Origin: Dastarcus helophoroides
Lineage: Eukaryota > Arthropoda > Insecta > Coleoptera > Bothrideridae
DNA length: 64,000 nt
Direction: 5' to 3'
Assembly (NCBI GenBank): GCA_028583605.1
Contig: CM053328.1
Coordinates: forward strand, 5,773,304-5,837,303
This document shows positions 23,301 to 34,504 of the stretch, in pieces. Position 1 is the stretch's first letter, and the number at the start of each line of letters is the position of its first letter. A model generated the notes under the pieces. The model did not search any database and had not been told where the DNA came from. It worked only from the letters and a program-made list of their open reading frames with translations. The translations under genes were made by a program, and so were the position numbers.

Positions 23301-23338
23301 ATATTCCCACCGAGATCGTTAAATGTTGCAGTTTGCAT
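16917..23338 (-). CDS. SLC25A38: Mitochondrial glycine carrier SLC25A38 homologue (5 exons)
   Basis: Inner-membrane carrier that imports glycine for 5-aminolevulinate and haem synthesis; the yeast counterpart is Hem25. Coding exons, in order: 23,338-23,240; 23,077-22,959; 22,362-22,272; 18,004-17,832; 17,381-16,917. All junctions are GT/AG with matching phases. Three carrier repeats are visible: '[11 protein letters not shown]' (exon 2), 'IPITVIKTR' (exon 4) and '[11 protein letters not shown]' (exon 5), each the P-x-D/T-x-x-K-x-R signature or its variant. Exon 4 opens [13 protein letters not shown], diagnostic of SLC25A38 rather than other carriers. After two single-base insertions in exon 5 are allowed for (about 17,260 and about 17,007-17,010), the total is 945 nt, or 314 residues, close to the human 304. 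The 4.3-kb intron 3 holds tandem repeats and a MITE. Confidence 0.92.
17832..18004 (-). CDS. SLC25A38: SLC25A38 exon 4
   Basis: Opens [13 protein letters not shown] and closes IPITVIKTR: helix 2, loop, helix 3 and the second carrier signature. Acceptor 'ctttacag', donor 'gtaagg', ends in phase 2. No frame problems. Confidence 0.94.
18330..18485. repeat. 21-bp tandem repeat in SLC25A38 intron 3
   Basis: About seven units of 'tttcgacctttttctcgata' type, spaced 20-22 bp, some identical. This is the cleanest array of the 'tttcgac' word that pervades the window. Confidence 0.85.
18490..20460. repeat. Tandem array of about 450-bp units in SLC25A38 intron 3
   Basis: Four units can be phased on the landmark 'tctagaagcttcgacggttt', found at 18,895, 19,360, 19,811 and 20,170 (spacings about 465, 451 and 359). 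Each also holds 'accattgggctttt', 'gatcccctttttctc' and 'ttgggttactttaaaaaatt' in the same order. The unit is built of short 'aaaatttcgactttt' words. The last unit is shortened by an internal deletion. Confidence 0.85.
20460..21983. other. Intronic AT-rich DNA, no gene
   Basis: 20,460-21,240 continues the degenerate 'ttcgac' repeats; 21,240-21,983 is more ordinary AT-rich intron sequence. No exon-like frame was found. Confidence 0.6.
21984..22156. mobile_element. Pogo/Tigger-type MITE in SLC25A38 intron 3
   Basis: 173 bp with ends 'CAGTGGTGTCCGCTTATAA' and 'TTATAAGCAGACACCACTG', inverted repeats of about 19 bp with one mismatch. The interior ('cttccc', 'gaacttcccc') is also partly palindromic. 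The CAGTGGTGTCCGCTTAT end is typical of pogo-type elements. A TA follows the right end but is not clear on the left. Confidence 0.75.
22272..22362 (-). CDS. SLC25A38: SLC25A38 exon 3
   Basis: Encodes the first matrix loop, '[19 protein letters not shown]', ending R-G-M-T-P at a 'gtaggt' donor in phase 0. This contains the E-x-x-R-G-L-W motif of carrier repeats. Acceptor 'gttttcag'. Confidence 0.92.
22673..22848. mobile_element. Short MITE in SLC25A38 intron 2
   Basis: 176 bp between 'TAAGGCCGTCCGCATACG' and its imperfect inverse 'TGTGTCAGCCGGCCTTA'. It is higher in G+C than its surroundings. No coding. The ends suggest a hAT- or PIF-type non-autonomous element; superfamily uncertain. Confidence 0.65.
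22959..23077 (-). CDS. SLC25A38: SLC25A38 exon 2
   Basis: '[20 protein letters not shown]' followed by [12 protein letters not shown]: helix 1 and the first carrier signature. It matches the human segment almost residue for residue. Acceptor 'gttgcag', donor 'gtaagtg', ends in phase 2. Confidence 0.93.
23240..23338 (-). CDS. SLC25A38: SLC25A38 exon 1
   Basis: ATG at 23,338; 33 codons ending at a strong 'gat|gtaagtcg' donor in phase 0. It encodes the poorly conserved N-terminus ([12 protein letters not shown]...) that precedes the first carrier repeat; the phase fits exon 2 exactly. An earlier 'gtaaca' donor inside it would break the frame, so I chose this one. Confidence 0.75.
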
Positions 23339-23995
23339 AATATAATCACATTTCTATTATATTTTTTGTGAATTAACGGCATTGATAACCTATCTGTTTC
23401 AGTTAGTTTTTTTTACAATTTCATTTGCATCAGATAATCAGTGTTTACATTTTTTATGGTTAACCTTGAAAATAGATTTATTAAACGCAATAATTACATC
23501 ACTATTTGGTCTCCTTATCACAACTGTTTGTATTTGTTTACACTTTTATACAGGTGACATTTCCCACCGGTATTCTATGCTTCGTGGGTTTAAATGAAAT
23601 CATAGAAATATTATTCCAACTTAATTTAACAAAATGTTACAAAGTTGGATACAATTACATCTAAATATACATCTCTTAATATCGTTTCACGTGCTAATAT
23701 TGCTACAAAAGCTTTGACATTTTTTATACCGAAACTTTCGCAAGAATTTAGGAAGAAAACTTTTATTCTATGACATAGCTAACAACTATTTGACGTTTGA
23801 TTGCGTAATTGACCATGAAGATGACTCGTTTCAAGAAAACTTTAACTATGAATAACAAAATCAAAAATGTCACAATCACAAATAAATGAAGTCATTAGAA
23901 CTAAAACTTTTTGTTGTTGCGGCGTTTGTAGAAACCATTGATTGGATATTCAATCAACCCCTTGTAGTCAACCAACGATCAAGGCAAAAACTCAT

Positions 23996-24267
23996 CCAAA
24001 GAAGGTTACACCCCTTTACCACATCGGCAATTAAATGAATAATTACGCGATACGTATTTCGCCAGCAGAACTGACATTTTCAAGCGTAGTAATCTAAAAA
24101 GATTAGCAGTATCTATTTGAATCTCAATGCAGATGATGTCGACGCATCTTTTGCTAATCTTTTTAGATTAGTACGCTTGAACATGCCAGTTCTGCTGGCG
24201 AAAGTACGTAATACGCGTAATTATTCATTTAATTGCCGATGTGGTAAAGGGGTGTAACCTTCTTTGG
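23996..24267. mobile_element. 272-bp inverted-repeat MITE
   Basis: Arms 23,996-24,108 and 24,152-24,267 are long inverted repeats beginning 'ccaaagaaggttacacccc' and ending 'ggggtgtaaccttctttgg', around a 43-bp centre. It lies upstream of SLC25A38. No target duplication is obvious and no transposase is present. Confidence 0.85.
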
Positions 24268-24439
24268 ACTTAATCACAGTGTTTAGTTCAGTGCTTTAGT
24301 AAAAATTCATCTCAAATTCTATGAATCGATGGCAAAAGTTTCATAGAATAAAATTCTATTAAAAGTAATAGCGCCAGAACGATTGATTGCACAATTAAAC
24401 CTGAATAGTTTGTTATATCAAGAAAAGACTCAGTGTTGC

Positions 24440-26340
24440 CAGACTTGCTGAATTTTCTTCAATATGCAGAATTTTAGCTTTTACTGAAGAAAAAGAGTAT
24501 TCTTTAGGAAAATATTTCAAATATGAAGAATTTTTCTTCTTATAACTGAATTCATCTTCCAAAACTATTAGAGCATTAGTAAAAAAACAAAATTTCCATA
24601 ACCTGAAAATTCATGAAAGTAATTTGGGCCAGAAAGAAGATTTCTAAAGTTCGGGAAATGATCGAAAAATCGAAATTTCGAGTCAATGAAACTTTTTTCC
24701 AAGTTTGAGATTCTAATGTTTACTACTTTCCCCAAAATTTCGACTTCAAATTCGACTTTATTTATTTACTTACACTACCCAGGTAGTATTCAATTATGGG
24801 ACAGGCTATAGACAAAAACACAGGCACACAAAAAAGATTTCATTTCTTTTTCGAAATATTTTCTTTTAAAGTCGAAACTTCTGGCACTTTCCCAAAATTT
24901 CTTTTAAGGCTTTCAATATTTACTTTTTTTATTTATATTTTTTTGATTTGACTTGAATTGTGGCTGTAAATTTTGATATTCTTTTCGAAATTTTGAGTTT
25001 AAAGGCGAACATTTTCCACAAATTCCGTTTTTTTTCGAAATATTTGACAGTTTAAAGAAATTGTTATTTGATTTTTGACTTTTAATCTCGAAATTCTGAA
25101 TCTTTCCTTAAGATTTCAAATTAAGCTATTAGTTTTTTTATTCAATTTCAATTAATGTGATTTTTTCGAATTTTTCTATATTTTTTTTTCCAAATTTTTA
25201 GACTGAATTCGAAAATTTGCAAAAATTTGATTTTTTCGAATTTTTCTATATTTTTTTTCGAAATTTTTAGACTGAATTCGAAAATTTGCAAAAATTTCAC
25301 TTTTTCGAGATTTTATTAATTTTTTTAAAATTTCCGAAATTAAATTTTCAATTTTACATTGTATCTTCAAAATTTTGACAATATACCTCAAGTTTTGATT
25401 TTTTTGAGAGAATTTTACCTTATATTTGAGACGTTAACTTTAATTTGAAATTTACGACTTTTTTCGCAAGATTACAAATTTCTTCCTACTATTAAACTAA
25501 ATTTTTAAATGATTATGTACGATTAAGCATTTTTCATCATTTCAATTTTAATTACAAGTTTACGGTTTTTTTCTGTAGGTTTCAATCCAATTTGTTTCTA
25601 ACAAATCTACTTTTAAATTCAAAATTTTGAAGAAACTACAATTTCGACTTTAAATTCAAAATTTCGAGAAAATAATTTTGTAAATTCCCATTTTTATCTC
25701 AAAATTTCCAATTTTTCATATTTTTTTCCGAAAATGTTCACTTTCACCCAAATTTTCGACTTTTTTCGAAATTTTAAAGGTCCATTTCTATTTTCTGTAA
25801 ATTTGGAGTTTTTGTGTGTAAAATATTGGTTTTCATCTGAAAATGTTCACGTTCAACCAAAAACTTCGACATTTTTTGGAATTTTTTTAGGCCGAAGTCT
25901 ATTTTACATAAATTTCAAGATTTTTGTTTGAAATTTTAGTTTTCAATGTTTGTATATTTGGAAGGGAGATGAATGATCTTGAAACTAAAAAAAAAACATA
26001 TAATTCAAGAAATTACTTTAAATTTTCTTTGTATTTTACAAAATAATGTTCAAAATGAAGCACGACCCAACTAATTCTTTTCTTGACATCCTAAGAAAAA
26101 GCATTTAGATTTAATGAAATCCACAAATCTGCATTTTCAGAAAGCATATTTTTAAATAAATAGTTTGATTTTAATAAATTTTGTATAATTGTAAGTAATG
26201 TACGTCTTTTTATTTCCCTTATTGCAGAATTATGAAGAATTTTGAAGGCACAATTGAAGAAATTTTCCAAAAAAATCTGGCAACACCATTTCCATTACAA
26301 AATCAAAAACGTCAGTATACACATGTATGTGTTTTGAGGT
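24440..26340. other. AT-rich degenerate repeat, includes a 79-bp direct duplication
   Basis: No gene seen. At about 25,158-25,315 a 79-bp unit ('gattttttcgaatttttcta' to 'gaaaatttgcaaaaattt') occurs twice in tandem with few differences. Elsewhere it is the usual low-complexity background. Confidence 0.6.
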
Positions 26341-26642
26341 ACACACGGCACAAATAAATAAATAAAATCACCTGATTTGAGTTTTCCTCATATTGCAGCT
26401 TTCGCATGAACTCATCGAATCTTCCTATTTTCATTCCAAAATAATTTTAACTTTTAATAGCGATGTAACGTATGATTGCATAATTGAGCACGAATGATTT
26501 ATTTAATGTCAAAAAACAGTAGTTCAGCTTTACCAGGAACATCGATCCTTCGTAGTTTTTATTCTATGGTATTTTTAATAGCGATCCAACGGCTGATTGC
26601 ATAATTAAACAAGTAGATCTCTCTCTCTAAGCGCGCAAGAGA

Positions 26643-27470
26643 TCATAATAGCAACTGATGAGATGTGAAGTACTTTTTAACTCTGAAAAGAAATCCTAGC
26701 TTCTGAGAGGCAGATTTGGGAATGGAGCACACATGATCCTCCCAAGAGAAGTTAGTGCTCGCATTCACTTCTAGGATAGTCAGAGTATATCCCATCGGGA
26801 GGATTTTACCGTCCATTAGTATATTTTTTGTATTTTCTCTTGATGTTTTCTTAGAGAAAACCGAGGTCTGAGTTTTTGAAGCGTAGAAGTTCACCAAATT
26901 TTTCTTACCCCATTCCAGAATGATTTCGAGATCTCGATTGATCGTCTGTATCTGTTGTTCCCTTAGTTGATCTGAAGCAGCGACGGATAATGGTTTGTCG
27001 GAGAAAAAAAATGACACCAGGCTACTACCATCTGCGTAGCTGTATATCGGATTGGAAGTTTAAGCTAAGAGATCGTTTATGTGTAACAGAAACTGAGTAG
27101 GAGACAGGACAGACCCCTGAGGCACCCCTGCATTAATAGCAAATGTCTCGGATGAGATGCCATCGATGACGATCTGAAGAGATCTGTCAGCAAGAAAACT
27201 GGATATAAAATGACAGAGTCCAGGAGGAAGATTATAGGATGTTAATTTGGCAAGAAGAGATCGATGCCAGACTGTGTCGAAGGCTTTTGAGATATCCAAA
27301 GCTACAATCCTAGCCTCACCATGTTTTTCTATAGCTGAGTTACAGATATGAGTAACGTATGCCACAACATATGTGGTAATAAGTACAAGGCAGATGAGTA
27401 AATTTCGATAAATGCATTTTTTAAATTTGATTTTGAAGATGAGAAAATTCTCAAAGTTCGACAAAGGCAT
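26643..27470 (-). pseudogene. Non-LTR reverse transcriptase fragment, minus copy
   Basis: RT palm pieces: 'RIVALDISKAFDTVWHRSLL' near 27,300, 'AGVPQGSVLSPTQFLLHIND' near 27,110, then after a TAA at about 27,060 a 'SYADGSSL' stretch where the catalytic Y-A-D-D has become Y-A-D-G, and 'VNASTNFSWEDHV' with 'LGFLFRVKKYF' toward 26,650. The style (AFDTVWH, GVPQGSVLSPTLFLL) is jockey/CR1-like. Endonuclease and 3' end are absent. A sister copy lies inverted at 27,910-28,930. Confidence 0.8.
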
Positions 27471-27905
27471 GTGTTTATTTTTATTATATCTTTCTGTGGC
27501 ACATGTAAATATTTGTAAACTTTAAATAGACGATAATGTAATTGATCGGGGTCAATATTTGACGTTAGAGTTGTTTTCAATGGGAAAAATTCTAAATTTA
27601 TTAAATTGATGTACCAAATTGATAAATTTGTTACAAACGCTGATTGGCTATTCGTTCAACGTTGGCCATTTTAAAAATTTTACACTGATTTGTTCACAGA
27701 CATAGGAGGAAAATTTGTAAGTTGGATTTTATTTTGACAAAGGATGAAGGTTTTTTATATATACACAATTTTTTACAACTGCTTCCTATAATGCTCTAAT
27801 CTTAGTTCATATAGTTTTCTTTAGATTGGCAGCAGAGCCCTTTTTGCCCCCCATAGTAAACAAAAATTCACCATTCAAATACAATTTTGAAAATTTGACT
27901 ATAAT

Positions 27906-28945
27906 CTAATTGATTGGACTGCTGACAGATCTCTTCAGGTCGTCGTCGATGGCATCTCATCTGAGACATTTGCGATTAACTCAGGGGTTTGTTCTGTCTC
28001 CTACTCTATTTTTGTTACACATAAACGTTCTCTTAGCTTCAACTTCCAATCCTATATGCAGCTACGCAGATGATAGTAACTTGTGGCATCTTTTTTCTCC
28101 GACAAACCATTATCTATCTCTGCTTCAGATCGACTAAGGGAACAGCAGATACAGACGATTAATTGGGATCTCGAGATTATTCTGAAAGGGGGTAATAACA
28201 ATTTGGTCGACTTCAACGCTTTAAAAACTCAGGCCGCGGTTCTCTCTAAGAAAACATCAAGGGATAATGCAACAAACACACTAAAGGACGGTAAAATCCT
28301 TCCGATAGGATCTAATCTATCTATCCTGGGAGTGAATGCGAGCAGTAACTTCTCTTGAGAAGATCATGTGCGTGCCATTGCCAAATCCGCCTCTCAGAAG
28401 CTAGGCTTTCTTTTTAGAGCTAAAAAGTACTTCACATCTCATCAGCTACTCAAACTATACAAAGCTCAAGTTAGGGCAACACTAGCCAATACTGTTTTCA
28501 TGTTTGGCCATGTTCAGCCCCAAAACACACTTTAGCTCTCTTGGATTCAATTCAAAGAAGAGCGATTCGCCTAATTGATGACGAGAGTCTGACCGATTCT
28601 CTCGACTAGAGCTGGTTGGTGACTTGTCTCTTTTCTACAAGTTCTATCATGGAAGATGCTCGCAGGAACTAATAAGATTGATCCCCCCAAGGGCAAGATT
28701 CTTGAGGCGTACTAGACAGTCGGAGACAGCAATTTCCTGTGCGGTCCAGCTTGACACAGTGAGGACTTCTGTCTACGGAGACTCTTTTTTTCTATAGAAC
28801 TTCCAAGTTATGGAAGTTGTTACTGAAAGGAATTTTCCCTAAAAATTACAAGCTATCCTTGTTTAAGAAGGCGATTCATCGCCATCTATCCTTGTTTCCG
28901 CATCCTACTCGCAGTGCTTTAAAAGTATAATGGGGCTACCCTTTG
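27906..28945 (+). pseudogene. Non-LTR reverse transcriptase fragment, plus copy
   Basis: Same family as the minus copy at 26,643-27,470 but in the opposite orientation. It retains 'FVLSPTLFLLHIN', an intact 'SYADDSNLWH' catalytic box at about 28,060, 'LREQQIQTINWDLEIIL' and 'ASQKLGFLFRAKKYF', then a stop-ridden C-terminal part to about 28,945. There is a frameshift near 28,095 and several stops after 28,355. Not functional. Confidence 0.8.
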
Positions 28946-29404
28946 CAAGTGGATTAAACTTTAAAAAAAAGAAATGGCGAAATTTCGGGACTTGAATCGC
29001 GAAATTTCGACATCAGTCACACATTTTTCTCGAAATTTAATGTTTTTTAAAAATTCGACTTTTTTCCTCGAACGTTCGATTTAAAATTTAACCCTCGATT
29101 GGAGAGTCCCCAATAACAAAGTCGATTTTTTTTCATGAAACTAAAAATTTGATATGTCGACATGAAACTCGAAAACGATGTTTTCAAAAAGTCTACTTTC
29201 TCTCAAAATGTTGTGTTTAAAGTATTTAAATCCGAAATTTTAAGACCAAAACCTTCATTATTAGTTTCTACATGCAGCTGGCGATGTCTGTAAAAGCAAA
29301 CCTAGTTTTCCATAGCACTATTCCTCATTATTATTACAAAGAAAAAACATACTTATGTATATTTTTTGTCTAGTCCAGAGAGTGTGTTGCCGGAAGTTCA
29401 CAGG

Positions 29405-29580
29405 TGTATCATCAAATTATAATCTTCAGAGAAATAGATACTCTCTCTGAAGATGATAGCTTGGCTATCAAAACGCGTTAGAGTAATCTTTGTTGTGTTT
29501 TTTCATCTTTCTTGGTTTCACAGAACAAGATTTGTATTTCAATTTTAGACGATAACCAAGGACCAGTCCGTTCCACCAAC
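29405..29580. mobile_element. Foldback MITE family, copy 2 (one arm)
   Basis: Carries 'gatagcttggctatc', 'acgcgttagag', 'tttgttgtgtttttt' and 'cttggtttca' in the same order as the right arms at 834-900 and 62,930-63,000, and ends 'gataaccaaggaccagtc'. The left arm is mostly lost. Confidence 0.65.
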
Positions 29581-29734
29581 AAAAAAAAAAGTTGGAATGG
29601 ATGAAAAACCTTTTTTTTAGAAATCAAAATCTGTTTATTGAACCACTATTTTTTGCTTCCGGTTTTCGGTTTTCGTTCCGGGAAAAAAATCATACCGGTT
29701 CCGGGTGACTCGTTTTTTAATTTTTTAAGGTTAA

Positions 29735-30525
29735 GGTTTATGACCACTTGAAAGGCCTGGGATTATCCTCGAAGCTCGATGTATGGGTTCCCCATGTTCT
29801 CACAGAGAGAAATCTGTGTCGCCGCATTGACGTTTGCGATTCGCTTCTCAAACGGCACGAAAATGATCACTGGGGACGAAAAATGGGTTGTATACAACAA
29901 CGTTAAATGCAAGAGGGCATGGAGCAAAAAAGATGAACCGGCTCAAACCATTTCCAAAGCCGATATTCACCAAAAAAAGGTGATGCTGTCTGTTTGGTGG
30001 GATTTTAAAGGAATCGTTTTTTTTTGAGCTTTTACCGAATAACACAACGATTAATTCGGAAGTCTACTGTCATCAGCTGGACAAACTGAATGATGCACTT
30101 CAACAGAAAAGGCCAGAACTAATCAACAGAAAAGGTGTATTGTTTCACCAAGACAACGCGAGACCTCACACAAGTTTGGTCACTCGCCAAAAGCTTTTAT
30201 GCTTGAATGGGATACAATGTCACACCCACCATATTCTCCAGACCTGGCACCATCGGATTATTATATGTTCCGGTCACTCCAAAATTTTTTAGACGGTAAA
30301 ACCTTCACCTCAAATGAGGAGGTCAAAAACCACCTCGATCAGTTTTTTGCCAGCAAAGACCAAAAATTTTATGAGCGTGGAATTATGCTACTATCAGAAA
30401 GATGGCAAAATGTGTTGGACCAGAACGGCCAATATATATATTTAATAAAGTATTTGTTTATTACATGAAAACTGTCTTTCATTTCCACAAAAAAAAACGA
30501 AATTACTTTCGGAACAACCCGATAT
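29735..30525 (+). pseudogene. Mariner transposase relic
   Basis: Mariner-family DDE transposase, central and C-terminal parts only. 'MITGDEKWVVYNN' carries the first catalytic Asp and 'YSPDLAPSDYYMF' (near 30,230) the last. Between them the frame is broken near 30,025 in a T-run and again near 30,190. The C-terminal 'NFLDGKTFTSNEEV' is well kept. The right end 'cggaacaacccgata' (about 30,510-30,525) matches the usual mariner inverted-repeat style. The N-terminal DNA-binding part is missing. Confidence 0.8.
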
Positions 30526-30529
30526 TTCT

Positions 30530-33100
30530 CGGTTTTTCGAGTTTAAAAATGTCACGTTTAAACTCTGAATTCTAGGTTCATTTAAAAAAAAAAACACCGA
30601 ACATTAATCAAAAAATTAGCTGACACCCTCGCTTTCGCCTAGGTGAAGAAAGAGAAAGGTTCCTTTGATTATATACTTTTTCAAAATTTTCACTTTTCTG
30701 AAGAATTCAATTTCTTTTGAAAATGTTGACTTATTTGGAAAAATTCGACAATAAAAACCCACTTTTTCACAAAGTCGAGCTTTCCTCGTCCGACTTCCAA
30801 AATTTCGAAATTTTAACTTGATTTTGAAAATTTCGACTTGCTTTCTCGAATTTTCCAAATTCCTCAAAATTGTGTCTTATTTGGTTTCGATTTTTTTGAA
30901 CATTTTACTTTTTTACAACTTTTATCCTTGTTAAAGATTTTATTTTTTGAAAATTTCAATATTTTTTTTTGATTATTTTGAATTGATCTCGAAGTTTGAA
31001 TGTTTGACCTTATTTTGGTAAATATTGACCATTTCTGAAATTTCAGACCCGAAATTTCATTTTTTTGCAAATCCAACTTCTTTAAAGCATTTCGTCTTTA
31101 TATTTTGAAAATTTTGAAACTAAAATGTTCGTTTTTTTAGCTTCCACTTTTTTCAAATGTTTATTTTATTAATCGCGAGACTTTTTCAATTTGACCTTTC
31201 TTTAGGATTTTAATTTGTGTGTAAATGTTTACACGCAATTTCGATCTTTTCTCAAAATTATTTTTTTTATCAAAATTTTGATTTTTTCTGTAAATTTAAT
31301 GATGTTAAAAAACTGTTTTTTTTAAATTTTCACCTTTTGACAACTTTTGACAATTTCTTAAAGTTTTGATCTTTTTTAAAAACCAAGATTTTTTTTTTAA
31401 ATTTCGACTTTTTTTCGAGGTTTTGGCTTTTATGTAGTAAACTGAATTTTTATTTAAATAAATTGATTTTCCTTTAATTTTTGTTTTTTGAAAAATTAAA
31501 TTTTTCGAACCTTTTTCAAAATTTAGACTTTTTTTTGAAAATTTCGACTTTTTCTCGAATTTGTAACTTCTTCAGAATTTGATTTTTTTTTGGAAAATTT
31601 CCTTTTTTTCAAAATTTTGACTTCTTGTAAAAAATTTAACACAAAGTTTTTTTGTTTCTGAACATTTTTTTTAATTTTATTCAAAATTTTGGTTTTTTTA
31701 TATGATTATGTTAAAACATTTTTTTTTTGAAAACCGTTATCTTTTTTTTTAAGCTCAAACTTTTTACTAATTCTCGAAGTTTTAATTGCTTTTTTTGATA
31801 ATTCCGACTTTTTCCCGAAAATTTTCACTGTTTGAAAAAATTCGATTTTATTTTCAAACTTGCAACTTTTGAAATCTTTGAATTTTTTCAGGATTTTACT
31901 CTTTTTTGAAAATTTTTACCTTTTATCATCAAAATTGGGACTTTTTTCGAAGTTAAGTTCATTCAAAATTTGAAGTTTTTTTCGAAATTTCCATTTTTTC
32001 TTCAGAAGACTTTTTGTGAAAACTTGAACGTTTTTTTCGAAATTTGCCCGTTCCAGTCATTTTTTAAATTTTTCTGGAGAATCTAATTTTCCAAATTACG
32101 AATTTTTAAATTTTGGATGAATTCTACAAAACGAATTGAAGACTTAACTACATTTCTGCTGCCCAAATTCAAAACAATTTGAAAAAAAAATCAAGGCTAA
32201 AGTCGAAATTTTTATAAAAAAGTCAAATATAGCGTAAACAAAACTAGATCAAAATTGGAAGTTTAAATTAGACATTTTCTAACATGTCATCTTTTCAAGT
32301 TTACCCTCAAAATTTCGACTTAAATTTCAAAATACCGGCTTTAAATTGAAATATAAATGTTATATTTTTCTCTTGAAATTTTGACTGATATTCCCAAACC
32401 CTAGGAAAAATTAGAAATAGCGAGATTTTATCGAAAATTTTGAGAAAAAAAGCCAAATCCTGGAATTTTGCGAAGTTTTATGAAGTCGACATCGTAGAAA
32501 TATCATTAGAATTTGAGATTTCGAGAAACAAATTGACATATTGAAATTAAAGTGAAATTAAAGGAAAAAAATCCAAGAAAACTCGAAATTTTTATTAATA
32601 GTTGCAAAAAAATAGGGGTATGAAATTATAAAAGGGAAAATCCAAGTTTAAGAAAAAAAAAATTGCGAATTTGCAAATAAAGTTGTCTGGAAACTGAGCT
32701 CCAATGAAAAAGACTCCACTGCTTTAGTCTAAATTTACAATAGCATATAAAATTTTTATTTTCAACTCGAAATTTTAGAAAAAGAATAACAATATTTCGA
32801 GAAAAAGGTCCAAATTTCAAAAAAAGAGCCGAAAATTTTGAAAAAAGAATATTCCAGTTATACAACTTAAAATTTAATTTGGCTTGAAATTTTGAGAATA
32901 AAATCAACTTTTTCCTAGAAACTGTGGAAATTGTAGGTTTCTAATCCAAGTTTCAAAAAAAATAATGTTCTTTAAAGTAAACTCGTAATTTTGAGATGAA
33001 AGTTTCATGAATTTGTGTACAATTTTTAAAAGAAAATTTCTAAAAAAAATCTCAAACTTTAGGTTAAAATAAATTAAGAACATACCAATTTAATGAACCG
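30530..33100. other. AT-rich degenerate repeat, no gene seen
   Basis: Two and a half kilobases of 'tttcgacttttt' type DNA; at about 32,150 the bias flips from T-rich to A-rich ('aaaagtcgaaattt'). No frame with splice sites or family resemblance. Confidence 0.65.
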
Positions 33101-33187
33101 AAATAAACCGTTATTTTTTTCCGGTTCTGTTCCGACAAAAATAACGGTTTTTTTCGGTTTCCGGTTCAGTTCCGGTTCGAAGCCCTG
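33100..33187. mobile_element. hAT-type right terminus with 'ccggttccg' subterminal repeats
   Basis: Read from the right, the end is CAGGGCTTCGAACCGGAAC, a hAT-like terminus, preceded by several 'cggttccggttc'-type words. Similar words at 29,650-29,710 may be the other subterminal region, which would make 29.6-33.2 kb one element containing the mariner relic. The left terminus itself was not found. Confidence 0.45.
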
Positions 33188-33334
33188 ATTAAAAGTTCTT
33201 GGGCATTCATGACATCCTTTTTTCTATTGGTTATCAACAATTTTTGGCGGCTGAGTAAGTTTTTTTAGTAATCTACTGATTTACTTTTGTGCGTGATGTA
33301 AGTCGCCCTTTTTTACCCAATATCAAAGTGTGTC

Positions 33335-33362
33335 ACTTTCAAAAAAAGGTTGGGAAACACTG
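33335..33362. mobile_element. hAT-type terminus (CAGTGTTTCCCAACC)
   Basis: 'aaaaaaaggttgggaaacactg' read in reverse is CAGTGTTTCCCAACC plus a T-run, a very common hAT end in animals. No partner terminus or transposase can be tied to it. Confidence 0.45.
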
Positions 33363-34504
33363 GTCTACTATATTTGTATGCTCATAGGTCATAGTTGTTT
33401 CTCTTTTAGACTCTTAATTATTGAAATGTTCATTCGTTGACAAATTATATTTTTAAAGGGCCACCAAACTCACCTGAATTAATTCCATTTTCGTAGAAAT
33501 TAACGCACAGCACTACTCTACACTCGCACCAACTGATACGAACTCTATCAAGAGTTAACTCTAAAAGACCGAATGTTAGTAGTTCGCCTTAAATTATATC
33601 ACTTATCGTGGTGTGAGTAGAGATATAAATTTAAACGCAAGAAAAATGGTTCTGGCTTTATATTTATGTATTTTATTATAAATTGTCTTATCTTTATGAC
33701 TTTGCAGGGGGTCTTCGGCTTGGGGTCGAGATATAAAAGGTTAAAACAACATCGGTTATCAGGCTTAGTAAATTAGTTAATCAAAGAAATAAATAGGTCT
33801 TATTCATTGACGTAGTAAAATCGCCTGATTTCAAATATGTTTACAAATTTCAAAAAAATTGAAAGTTTGCACTGAGTTGTCCCCCATCTGCACCAATCGA
33901 ATTCCATACAGATGTTTTGCGTAAGTGGTTTCAAATTTCTAATTTTGACCATAATAAGAAAAAATGGTCATGAGTAATGTTACGCCACTGTTGTTTATTG
34001 GATTTTTCGATTGTACAAACATCGCGGGAGGTCATCGATAATCTATCAATATTTTTATGTTTTCGTGGAATCTTTACCCCCTGGTCATCCGTCTGTATTT
34101 TTCTAGGCACGTGATGAAATTCTTGCATTAGGTGGTGATATTTATGTCTAAAATTGATGTCAAAAGTCACTTTTGCAATCTCTGCGTCAAAATTAGAATG
34201 AAAACAGGGACAGATAAGATCCATAAGTCATACGATTTTTTTCTTTGACGCAACGCAAATGCTGTTTTGAAATGTAACTTGAATGTTTCTGTAATAAACA
34301 ATTAACAATTTTGAAATAGTTTTTCATATTTTTAGGAAGCTTTTCGTAGGCTACCAGCGTCGTTTTGTGCCGTTTATAAGCGATGCTGATCGGCCTGATC
34401 AGCATGGACCTCACCGAGAGAACTTCCGGGTTCGGGTGTAATTATGCAGCCCGGTCCTCTGCAGCACGGGGCGCCCAGGATGGTTCGGTGAAGGGGCAGT
34501 ACTA

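Noticed and set aside
16917..23338. SLC25A38 as a processed or decayed pseudogene
   Set aside because: Introns, splice sites and reading phase are all preserved; the only faults are two single-base insertions.
23382..23597. Hydrophobic 71-residue plus-strand frame upstream of SLC25A38
   Set aside because: Could look like a small membrane protein, but there is no family match and composition alone explains it.
34430..34460. 'gggttcgggtgtaa' as a tRNA or tRNA-derived SINE B box
   Set aside because: No A box at the right distance and no cloverleaf could be drawn.
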